DNA from: Aureococcus anophagefferens
Lineage: Eukaryota > Sar > Pelagophyceae > Pelagomonadales > Pelagomonadaceae
Direction: 5' to 3'
DNA: 64,000 bases
Assembly: GCF_000186865.1 (NCBI RefSeq)
Contig: NW_008705562.1
Coordinates: 307,446-371,445, forward strand
Of this stretch, positions 40,501-49,263 are shown piece by piece. How positions within the stretch are numbered: the stretch's first letter is position 1; each line of letters opens with the position of its first letter. Under the pieces are notes generated by a model that was given only the letters and a program-made list of their open reading frames with translations, did no database searches and was not told where the DNA came from. Made by a program: the position numbers and the translations under genes.

Positions 40501-43500
40501 GCGCGCCCGGCGCCACGTAGAGCACGCGCGTCGGCACGTCCCGCCGCAGCGCCGCCGCGCGGAGCGCCGTCGACTTGCCGCAGCCCGCGGGGCCGACGAC
40601 GGCGACGCCCGTCGCGACGGCCGCGGCGTCGCCGACGGCGAGCGCGGCCGCGAGCTGCGGCGGCGACGGCGGCCCGCCCGCGAGCTCGTGGAACCGGTCC
40701 TCGACGGCTCGGGCCGCGGCGTCCTCGCGGTCCTGGAGCGCGATCTGCTCGCCGTCGCCGATGGCCTCGTCGTCGCGCGGGAGCATCGTCCGGATCAGCT
40801 CCGTCATCGTCGCCTCGTCGTCGCCCGAGTTCCGCAGGGACCGCAGCAGCATGCGCTTCGCGGCCATGGCCAGCGCCGCGCGCTCCTGGCGCTCGTCCTC
40901 GGCCTCCGTCTCCTGGTTGGACTGGAAGGGCCGCCGCATGGACACGAGGTCACCCGTCCGCAGGATCGCGTCCGCCTCCTTGACGACGGACATGGCCGTC
41001 CGGAGGCCCCAGCGCGCCTGGAGCTGCGCGCCCTTGGCGCCGTCGCTCCGCTCGCCGAGCTCCGTGTCCTGGGCCAAGCGTAGGAGCGTCGCCAGCGACG
41101 CCGCGTAGGCCTTGGCCGCGGCCATGCGGAAGCCGCGCGAGACGAGCGTGCCCGCGACGACGGACGCGACGTCCGGCGCGGCGAGGACCACGGGCCGTAG
41201 GATCATGGCGATGGAGTGGTTCAGGGGCGACACGCCCCGCGGCGGCGACACGGTCACGGCGATGAGCGGCATGCCGCTGTAGGACACGTAGTCCTCGTCC
41301 GTCTCGCCCTTCTCGGACCCGGACCTCACGAACGACTTGAGCGGCACGTCCTTGCCCGCGAACTTGACCGTGTTCGCGCGCATGGCCACGGCGCCCATGA
41401 GCAGCTGGAGGTGCGCCGCGACGGCGCCCAGGATGCGCGACACGTAGCGGTGGCCCCCCTCCTTGTGGCCCAGACCGCCGAGGCCGAGCACGAGCCACGC
41501 GCCCGTCGCGGCCGTCCCCGCGAACATGTGGTTGATGGCCTTGACCGCGTTCTCGTGCTGCGTGCCAAAGTCCGAGGGCGCCCGCGACACGCAGCGGCTC
41601 ATGAGCGTGTTCGCCAGGTCCTTGCAGATCTCCGCCTTGCCGACGCCGTGGGGCCCGACGACCGCGACGCCCCGCAAGGCCTGGATCGCCGTCGTGAGGC
41701 CCAGGACGCAGCGCGCGCCCAGCGGCGTGACGACCGTGCGCGGCGCCGACCCGACGTACTCGACGCCCACGGGCAGCACCGCGTTCATCTGCCGCGCGAC
41801 GACGCCGAGGTCCGAGCCTGTGTGGAATTCAACCACTGGTTTGGGTGGTCCTGGCCAAACTTGAGAATTCTCTAGCTCGGTCAAATCGAAGTCGATTCGG
41901 CTGATTTTTAGACGAATCGATTGCTCTTGTCGAGTTCTCGAAGCACAGCGAAAGAATCTGGTCCAAATCGTTCGATTGCGCGCACATTGAAGTCGGGTTG
42001 AAGATTTGAATTCCACACAGGTCCGAGCCGCTCTTCGTCGCGGAGCCGGACGCGGCCGTGGGCACGATCATCTCCGACGTGCGCCGGCCGATGTGGCCGC
42101 CGATCTTCGACATGCGGCTCCGGGCCTCCAGCGTGCCCGCGGGGTAGAAGCGGAGCTTGGACTGCCAGGCGTAGTCGTCGAGGCCCCTCATGTGCGGCGC
42201 GGCCCTCGCGACGTCGTCGGCGACGTCGCGATGCTGGAGCGCGAGGAGCACGAGCGCCTCGTCGCCGGAGCGCCGCGCGCGCTCGTCGTCGCGAAACTCC
42301 GGCGGCTCCTCGCCGGGCGCGAGGCGCACGGCGCCCTCGCGGATCGCGCGCGCCTTCCGCTCGGCCTCGTCGCGGTACTTGGCGAAGCACTCGTCGCAGG
42401 GCTCGCAGGACCCCCGCCGGAAGCTCGTCGATAAAGCATCGCCGACGTCTTCCGTCCAGCGCATGCGCTCGCACAATAACGTGATCTGGCAGGGCGCGAC
42501 GGCCTCCGGGCTCCGCGACGTCCGCCGCTTCGACCGCTTTTTTTCTTGCCGCTGGCGCCGGACGACGGCGGCGAAGGACGCGCGGAGCGCCTCGCGCATC
42601 TCGCGCTCGAGCTCGCGCAGCCAGACCTCGACGCCGCCGTAGACCTCGACGGGGTTCGGCAGGATCAGGCGCTCGCCGTGGGCGTCGACGAGCGCGCCGA
42701 TTTTTTGGGGTTTTTGGCGCCGCCGGCCCGTCGCGGACTTGCGGCCGCTCCGTCTTTTGGAAGCCTTGCGCTCGCTCCGCTTCCGCCGCTTCTCCGCGTC
42801 GCTCAGGCTCGGCCGCGCCTCCTTCAAATTGCCCAACAACATGGACATGGCGCCCTTGGGCGCGGAAGAGCTTTCCGACGAGCCCGGCCGGCCGCCCTTT
42901 TCCGACGAGTTCGCGGAGTTGGCGTCGCCGTCGGACTCGGGCTCCAGGGACCGGTCCAGCGTGACGACGGCGTCGAAGAGGGCCGGTAATGCGAGGACGA
43001 CGTGGCTCAAGGTCTGGGACCCCTGGTTCCGCAGGTTGCCCAGCGCGGAGATGAGGTCGAGGTCCGAGAGGTAGTAGAACCGCGGGAACGCCACCCTTTT
43101 CATCTCGAGGTGGTCCTTGAGCTCGGCCTTGATTTCGTCCAACACTTCCACGTCGAGCTTCCACTGCTTGAGCTTGAGGTCGCTCGGCGGCTCGGGCATG
43201 TTCAAAAAGCCCGCGAGCGCCGCGGAGTCGCGGCGCCGTCGCGCGTCCTCGGGCGTCTCTCCCGGCGCGTCGCCCCCTTTGCTCCCGCGGTGCGCGTCGA
43301 GCTCCGGGGGCCGGCCGCCCCGCGCGCGGTGCTTCGGCGCCTTGTGGGACCGGCGCTTCTCCTTTTGCTTCGGGTCCTCCGGCGCCTCGGCGGGCGGCGA
43401 GATCAAACGCATGGGCCGCGGGTCGCCGTGGATCTCTTTCAGTAATTCGTGCCAGCGGTTGTGGACGTTGTTGAAGCGCGCCCAGGCGTGGGCGAGGGCG

Positions 43501-46500
43501 CCCTCGCGCTCGCCGGCGAGCATGGGCTTGAGCGCGCGCTGCTTCCGGTCGAGGTCGTCCGCCGCGCGGAGCGCGTCCGTGAGCCGGTCGAGGCGCTGGC
43601 GCCAGACGGTGATGAGCGGCTTCAGCGCCATGCCGTGCTCGCCCATGGCGATGGCCCGGAAGGCCGCGCGGTGGTCGTTGGCCAGGTTCGCGACGTCGTC
43701 GAGCGGGCCGAGCTCGTAGATCGTGTCCGGCGCCGCGGGCTCTCCGTTGGTCCCGGCCGGCGGCGGCTCGTCGCTCGACGTCGACGCGTCGTCGCTCGAC
43801 GACGAGTTGTGCTCGTTGAGGTCGATCTTTAACACCGGCAACACCGTGGCCTCCCAGGCCGCGTCGAGCGCGTGGATGGACAGCTCGATCTGCGCCTCGG
43901 CCGTCGCGTCCGTCGCGACTTTCGTGATGATGTCGCGGTGCTTCGAGATGCCGCAGTCGAAGAGGTCGCCGAGCGACGTCTTGTCCGGGTCGAAGACCAG
44001 GGGCGCCGCCGTGCCCGGCACGACCTCCATGGCGATGCGCGCCCAGTGGCGCTTCCGTAAATTCGGGTTCTTGAGCTCGAGCACGATCGGCGCCTGTGCC
44101 GAAACCAAATCTTCAACCCGACTTCAATGTGAGCGTATTCGAACGATTTGGACCAGACTCTTTCACTGTGCTTCGAGAACTCGACGAGAGCGATCGATCC
44201 GTCCAAAAATCAGCCGAATCGACTTCGATTTGACCGAGCTAGAGAATTCTCAAGTTTGGTCAGACCACCCAAACCAGTGGTTGGTTTCGGCACAGATCGG
44301 CGCGAGCGCGCGGAACGCGTGCGTCTCCGCGACCAGGCGCCGCGCGGCGCCGCCGGCCCGCGGCAGGATCGCCGCCCCGGGCGTGCGCTCCTCGTCCTCG
44401 TCGCCGGCGGCGTGGTGGATGACGCCCTTGTAGTCCGCGTCGTCGCTCGGCTCCGCGTGGAGCCGCATCTCGAGGGCGGTGGACTCGCGCGCGAACAAGC
44501 GGCTCTCCGCGTCGAGCTCCTCGGCGTCGAAGCTCGACAGGGGCTGGGACACCCAGGAGTCGTGGATGTCCTGCCAGCGCGTGATCATGGTCCACAGGAG
44601 CTGGGACCGGCCGAAGAAGACGCGCGCGGCGCGCGCGTCCGCCGTCAGCACCAAGTCGACGCGCCGCGCGTGCTCGTTCTTCGACTTGATGGCGTCCGGC
44701 GCCGCCTCGCGCGACCCGTTGGACGAATCGTCGCTGCCCTTGAGCAGGCCCTCGCTCACGCCCCGGGGCAGCATCTTCTTCATCTGCTCGTTCGACGAGT
44801 TCTGCAATTCGTGGATCGCCTCCTCCAGGTTCTCGCCGCTCGACAGGATGAGCAGCTTCTGGCCCGTCGTGAGCTCGCACTCCTGGGCGATGAAGTCGAG
44901 CAGGGCCCGCAGATCCACGAGCTTCTGCCGCCACTCCTCGACGTTCTGGAGCTTGCGCCGCTGGCCGTCCATGTCGTCGAGCACGCGCACGGGCTCGCCG
45001 TAGCGGTCGTCCTCGGCAGCCGCGAAGCGCGGCCCGGACAGCGCGCGCGCGAGGGACGCGGCCTGGTTGCCGCACTTGTGGACCTCGGAGTCGACCTCCT
45101 GGTGGGCGCTGCGGAGCCGCCCCGTGCGCCAGGAGATGTGCGCGAGCTCCGCGCGTTTTTGGGATTTCTCCTCGTCCCGCAACTCCGTCAAGTACAGCTT
45201 CGTCTCGAAGGAGAGCTTCTGCGCGTCGTCGCCCAACAACAGGGCCAGCTGCTTCTGCTCCGCCTCCTTCTCCTCGAGGCCCATCATGTCCTCGCCCGCG
45301 ACCGTCGGGTCGAACGCGTCGCTCGCGATGGCCTCCGACGCCGTCAGCTCCGCGACGCGCTTCGCGGCCTTGGCGATGGCGTGGAGCGCGCTCCACCCAA
45401 AGGCGCGCGTGCTGACCACCGTGGCCGCGTGCTTGGCGTAGGCCCGCAGGACCTGGGGCTGCTCGTCGAGGAGGCCCCGCGCGGTCCGGAACGCGGAGAT
45501 GGCCACGAGCGCGTGGAACCGCGCGCACCGCCGCGCGGCGGAGCGGATCGCCGCGCGTCGCGCGCGCGCCATCTGGGCGAGGCGCTGGCGCAGCTTGCGC
45601 GTGACGCACTCGATGGAGCCGCACGCGCCCCGGGGCTGCGCGCGCGACAGCTCGAGGCGCCAGCGGCAGAGCCGGGCCGCGTCTCTCGCGACGGCCCGCG
45701 CGTCCGTCGCGGCCGTCACGGCCAGATAGCGCCAGGAGTGGGGCTTGCGCGCGTGGCGCTTGAGCAGGACGCCGAATTCCTCCGAGTCCTCCGCGGGCGC
45801 GGGGCTCCGGACCTCGACCGAGTCGAAGACGGACCGCAGCGCGTCGAGCGACCGCGCGTACGTCGTCCCCTCGTGGAACGACTCGCGGATCTCGCGGTCG
45901 ATGGCCTTGAGGTCGCGCTGGAAGGCTTTTTTGGTCCGCATGATGCGCGCGACGGCGCCGTTGGACTGGCGCGAGTTCGGGCGGAACGAGTCCTCGAGCG
46001 ACTGCATATAAATATCACCGTCGCCGTCGCCGCCGTGGAGCGTCGTGTCGGCGACGCCCGCGGACCCCGGCGGCGTGCCGGGCGTCGGGGGCGTCCCCGC
46101 GCCGCGCGGCGGCTCCCGGCCCGCGACGAGCTCGCCGGCGTCCGTCTGCGTGAGGAAGCTTTCCTCGTCGGGCGCGCCCGGCCCCCTCGCGGGCGACTCG
46201 GCGAAGGAGACGGTCGGCGGCGTCGCGCCGTCGTCGCCGCGGCTCGCCGCCGTCTCCGGCCGCGACTCCGCGCCCTCGAGGCCGCCGCCGCCGGAGCCGC
46301 GGCTGTCGCCGCCGCCGGACGCGCCGTCGTCGAGCGCGGGCGCGGCGACGCCCTCCTTCTGGAGCCGCTCGCGCGCCCGCCGCCGCGCGTCGCGCCGCTT
46401 GATGCGCTCCGCGTTCTCGCGCTCCACGGCCTCGGCGGCCTCGAGCCACGCCTTGTGGATCCGCCGCTCGGAGTCGCCGCGCGCGCGCGCCGCCATGGCC

Positions 46501-48731
46501 GCGGCGTCGCCGGCCTTGGACGCCCGCAAATCGTCGCAGAAGGGCCACATGGACTTGATGGAGACGATGTTGTCGACGACCTCGACGGCGCCGTGGACGA
46601 CGAAGGACGCCGTCTCGCGGACCTCCGTGCAGTTCGGCGTGAACACGGTGCCGCCCGTGTCGCGGCGCTCCTCGGCCAACCGCGCGTCCTCGCGCGCGTC
46701 CGCGGACGCGTCCGCGGACGCGCAGGCCGGGTCCATGGTCTCGACGGCCTTGGCGACCATGTCCGCGCTGATGCCGCCCGCGTTCGCCGTCCAGTCCTCG
46801 TCCGTCCAGTCGGGGCTCGCCTCCTTCTCGCCGGGCTCGGACTGCGCGTGCTTCTCGTGGAGCCCGCCCTTGAACTTGGGGTCGCTCAGGCCCCGCGGTG
46901 CGACGGACGCCTCCTCGACGCCCAAAGCCGGCGGCGCGAAGCTGAGCTGGACCTCGAACATGCCCTGGTTCGTCTCGCGCGACCGCTCGAGGCGCTCGCG
47001 GAACGTCGTGCCCATGGACGCGCAGGCGATGGCCAGCGACTCCGTCACCACGACGTCCGCGAGCATGACCAGGGAGCCCACCAGGACCTTCTCGTCGCGC
47101 TCCTGGTCCCGCAACTTCGCCCGTTCCTCCTTCTCGCGCTTCTCCTCGGAGATGGACTGGTCCTTGCGGTGCGCGGCGCCGCCGGACGCGCCGATGCCGC
47201 CGCCGCGGGCGATGGCCAGCTCCTCCTCGCGCTTCGCGCGCGCCTCGTCGTCGCGGCGGACCAGGGTCCACGCGGCGTCGCGCGCGCGCTGCACGGCGTT
47301 CGCCGCGCGGTCGACGCACTGCTCCAGGAACTGCGCGGCCCGGTCGTTCTGGAGCACCTGCTTCTTCTCGAAGACGCCGATGTCGATGGCCCGCATCAGG
47401 CCCTGGGACTTTTTCTTCTCCTCCGTGACGCGCCGCGCGCGCGCCGTGAGCTTCTTCGGTTGCTCGATGAGCGGCCGCCCCGCGGCGGGCTCCGAGACCT
47501 TGAGCGCCTTGGACTTGGCCGCGTCCCGCGCGGCGCCCATGGCCCGCAGGGCCTTCTTGCGCGTCCGCGCGGCCGGGCAGAGGTACATGTAGTCGCGGCG
47601 CACGCCCGCCTCGAAGAGCGAGTCCGCGTCGTTCTCGTTGAGCGGGTCCTGCTCGAAGTTGCGCTCCGCGGCGTAGTCGCCGCGCGTCCGCTCGTCGTCG
47701 TCGTCGTCGGAGAGCGCCGCGCCCTCGCTCGCGTCGTCGTCGTCGTCCTCCTTGGGCCCGCCGGGGCTCAGGTCCAGGAGCTCGGCCGTCCGCATGTGGT
47801 GCGCCGCGCTCAACAGATCCATCGTCGGCCCGCAGAAGGACTCGCGCGCGAGGAGGAAGCGGCTCCGGAAGGACGCCTTGAGGCGCTCGAAGCAGGCCAC
47901 GCGGCTGTAGTTGCGCCAGCGAAAGAAGCACCGAAGCTCGCGCGCGTAGCGAAAGAACTTGAACGACGACCGCAGCGTCCGGAAGCACGTGGCCTCCCAG
48001 CGCCAGTCCACGAGGGACGTGACCTCCGCCGGGCCCGGCACGAGCTGGACCAAGGCCTGGGGCGTCATGGAGAAGACCGTGTTCGCCTTGCGCCGCGTCG
48101 CGACGGCCGCCTGCTCGTAGGACACGCGGCGCAAGCTGTAGGGCGCGAAGTCGTGGACGACGCGGTCCCGCACGGGCAGCTTCGCCACGGACTCCGGCAA
48201 CGGCGCGAGGGACCGCTTGACGACGGCGGGGCTCGGCGGGGCCTCCCGGGTCGCGGGGCGGGACGTCGTGGACGGGCGGCTCGCGAGTTCGGAGCCCGAC
48301 GTCCCGAGGCCGTCCTTGGACCGGTGGCGGCTCTCGTTCCAGAGCTCGCGCCGCCGCTTTTCTTCCCGCAGACCCGCCTCGCCGACGAGGGGCACGAACT
48401 TGATCATGCCCTCGCTGCCGTGCGTCGCGAAGTAGCGGACGACGTCTTCGCCGGACGGCGCCGCGAGCGCGGCCGCCGCCGTCGCGGTGGGCCGGAACTT
48501 CTTGCGGTCCTTGAGCTTCTTCGCGCCGCGCGGCGTGCCCTTGGGCGTCTCGTCGAGGACGGCGCTCCGTTTCAGCGTCGGGAAGGTGTGGAGGAGCGTG
48601 TCCGCGACGCCGTAGAGGGGCTGCAGCGGCTGGGGCGCCGTCTCGCTGCGCTTCAGCGACCGCCCCTGGGACGAGGTCGCCGCCCGGCGCGCCTTGTCGA
48701 GCACGTCGCTCGCCGACCCGTTGCGCTGCAT
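28509..48731 (-). CDS. dynein heavy chain, degenerate AAA1/AAA3/AAA4 ATPase sites
   Basis: Twelve exons (minus): 48731-44304, 44093-42029, 41817-40296, 40087-38778, 38577-37742, 37542-35563, 35350-32937, 32736-30749, 30547-30245, 30033-29693, 29492-29156, 28955-28509; about 5990 residues, longer than the usual 4000-4700. The order is that of a dynein: tail (~1-2150) with acidic and Lys-rich inserts; AAA1 (GPHGVGKAE, ~2216); AAA2 (GPAGCGKST, ~2573, then LADSSPSMVSRVGVVHL); AAA3 (ERGAGAS, ~2987); AAA4 (GERGVGRRS, ~3411); stalk (~3600-4040); AAA5 (VPLLIDPCGDGARWL); AAA6 (LVLRAFRPDLVQ, LLHALVRTRRDFGALG); C-terminal domain (NLPEGEDAELVGVSPH, PSVWLPGLFRPGAFF, GAYVHGLRVEGGRFD) ending WVLRGCAFVCGEVDL. 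AAA1 lacks the Walker A Thr and the Walker B DE. Single-base frameshifts lie near 33478 and 30480. Axonemal type is inferred. Confidence 0.88.
28956..29147 (-). mobile_element. introner A5, dynein intron 28956-29155
   Basis: This 192-bp family A element lies in the dynein gene. A perfect duplication GGCCGCAC (GTGCGGCC in gene sense) is at 28948-28955 and 29148-29155. The intron is GT-AG, 200 nt. Splicing enters the last exon in phase 0. Confidence 0.94.
29493..29684 (-). mobile_element. introner A6, dynein intron 29493-29692
   Basis: This 192-bp family A element has a perfect duplication GGCCGAGC at 29485-29492 and 29685-29692. The donor is GC in gene sense. Termini are diverged (GGGCGGCACGAG versus CTTGTGCTGCCC). 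The frame is preserved between LAPW and LGHVARRHGQL. Confidence 0.92.
30034..30236 (-). mobile_element. introner B1, dynein intron 30034-30244
   Basis: This 203-bp family B element has ends CTGTGTGGAAA and TTTCCACACAG. A perfect duplication TCGAGCGC is at 30026-30033 and 30237-30244. The donor is GC in gene sense. It separates the LPEGEDAE exon from the next helical exon. Confidence 0.93.
30548..30740 (-). mobile_element. introner A7, dynein intron 30548-30748
   Basis: This 193-bp family A element contains one ambiguous base at 30700. A perfect duplication GCAGCGAC is at 30540-30547 and 30741-30748. The donor is GT in gene sense. The donor-side end is mutated (CCCCG), the acceptor-side end intact. 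The interior is inverted relative to A5 and A6 with respect to the gene. Confidence 0.92.
32737..32928 (-). mobile_element. introner A8, dynein intron 32737-32936
   Basis: This 192-bp family A element has the variant termini GGCAGGAAAAG and CTTTTCCTGCC, changed in step at both ends. A perfect duplication AGCGCCGC is at 32729-32736 and 32929-32936. The donor is GC in gene sense. Exons join in phase 0. Confidence 0.93.
35351..35554 (-). mobile_element. introner B2, dynein intron 35351-35562
   Basis: This 204-bp family B element has a perfect duplication GCGTCGAC at 35343-35350 and 35555-35562. The donor is GT in gene sense. Ends are CTGCGTGGAATTC and GAATTCGGCACAG, so the two termini belong to different sub-variants. 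Confidence 0.93.
37543..37733 (-). mobile_element. introner A9, dynein intron 37543-37741
   Basis: This 191-bp family A element has a third matched terminus variant, GGCAGCAAAAG and CTTTTGCTGCC. A perfect duplication CCCGTCGC is at 37535-37542 and 37734-37741. The donor is GC in gene sense. It lies just upstream of the AAA4 P-loop exon. Confidence 0.93.
38578..38769 (-). mobile_element. introner A10, dynein intron 38578-38777
   Basis: This 192-bp family A element has GGCAGGAAAAG and CTTTTCCTGCC ends. A perfect duplication CCAGTGGC is at 38570-38577 and 38770-38777. The donor is GC in gene sense. It splits AAA3 after SLLDHGHW. Confidence 0.93.
40088..40287 (-). mobile_element. introner B3, dynein intron 40088-40295
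   Basis: This 200-bp family B element, interior inverted relative to B1, has octamers CGCGGCAC (40080-40087) and CGCGGCGC (40288-40295), 7/8. The donor is GC in gene sense. The donor-side end is mutated to CGCGG. Splicing gives the AAA2 motif LADSSPSMVSRVG downstream in frame. Confidence 0.9.
41818..42020 (-). mobile_element. introner B4, dynein intron 41818-42028
   Basis: This 203-bp family B element has perfectly matched ends CTGTGTGGAATTC and GAATTCCACACAG. A perfect duplication GTCCGAGC is at 41810-41817 and 42021-42028. The donor is GC in gene sense. It lies just upstream of AAA1. Confidence 0.94.
44094..44295 (-). mobile_element. introner B5, dynein intron 44094-44303
   Basis: This 202-bp family B element has a matched terminus variant CTGTGCCGAAACC and GGTTTCGGCACAG. 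A perfect duplication ATCGGCGC is at 44086-44093 and 44296-44303. The donor is GC in gene sense. It is the first intron of the dynein gene. Confidence 0.94.
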
Positions 48732-48741
48732 GGTGGGAGAC

Positions 48742-48781
48742 GCTGGGCTGGCAACGACGCCCGGAGTCGAACCAGCCCAGC
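48742..48781. other. 10-bp inverted repeat in the dynein 5' leader
   Basis: The arms GCTGGGCTGG and CCAGCCCAGC are separated by 20 bp, just 11 bp upstream of the dynein ATG at 48731. The arms resemble the family A introner terminus CTGGGCAGG, but no core sequence lies between them. It sits in the 107-bp divergent spacer shared with the bL36 gene, so it could be a leader hairpin or an element footprint. Confidence 0.5.
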
Positions 48782-48838
48782 GCGCTAGCCGCGGCCGCAC
48801 ACTTCACCGTCGAGGGCACGATGCAGTAACCGTCCGCT

Positions 48839-49252
48839 ATGTTGCCTCGTCTGCCTGAGCTCAGCCTCGACGGCGTCCTCGATTCACCGCGAGGTGTCTG
48901 GGGCCAACCCGTCCTCGATTCGCCGCGCCGCCCCCGCCCGCCCCTCCCCCGCGCCGCGATGAAGATCAAGTCCGCCGTGAAGCTCATGTGCGAGCACTGC
49001 TACATGGTCCGCCGCAAGGGGCGGCTCTACGTGCGCTGCAAGAAGTCGCCGCGGCACAAGCAGCGCCAGGGCTTCGCGACGCTCGCCGCGGCGCCCGGCG
49101 GCTGGGCCGCCGCCCCCCCGGGCCCGGGCGCCTGGCCCGCGCCCTGGGCGGCGCCCGGCGCCTGGGCGTCGCCCGTCGTCGCGGCCGCCGCGCCGCGGCC
49201 GTCGCTCGCGACGCCGGGGACCTGGTGGGCGCGCGTCGTCGCTCGGCAATAA
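48839..49252 (+). CDS. organellar ribosomal protein bL36 with long C-terminal extension
   Basis: This gene encodes 137 residues. The bL36 core is [20 protein letters not shown] continuing [19 protein letters not shown], with the zinc ligand pattern C-x2-C ... C-x4-H. About 40 residues precede it ([19 protein letters not shown]), probably a mitochondrial targeting presequence. A further ~60-residue Ala/Pro/Trp-rich tail follows, which bacterial bL36 (about 38 residues) lacks. The internal Met at 48959 could also start translation. In bacteria and organelles bL36 is a small zinc protein of the large ribosomal subunit. It is divergent from dynein and convergent with the propeller gene, with stops 11 bp apart. 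Confidence 0.85.
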   Translation: MLPRLPELSLDGVLDSPRGVWGQPVLDSPRRPRPPLPRAAMKIKSAVKLMCEHCYMVRRKGRLYVRCKKSPRHKQRQGFATLAAAPGGWAAAPPGPGAWPAPWAAPGAWASPVVAAAAPRPSLATPGTWWARVVARQ

Positions 49253-49263
49253 AACGGTACTCC

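Noticed and set aside
28956..44303. Regularly recurring ~200-bp repeats as a CRISPR-like or satellite array
   Set aside because: The repeats sit singly at exon joins with their own 8-bp duplications, occur in both orientations and are separated by unrelated protein-coding sequence.
28500..48800. Long plus-strand open frames, including one over 1500 codons, opposite the dynein gene
   Set aside because: They are Arg/Ala/Gly-rich shadows produced by GC-rich codons; they lack domain patterning, while the minus strand shows the dynein order from tail to C-terminus.
48742..48800. A tRNA gene suggested by GGTTCGACTCC on the minus strand followed by CCA
   Set aside because: The T-arm-like segment pairs imperfectly and no matching acceptor, D-arm or anticodon arm lies upstream; the pattern is better explained by the inverted repeat.
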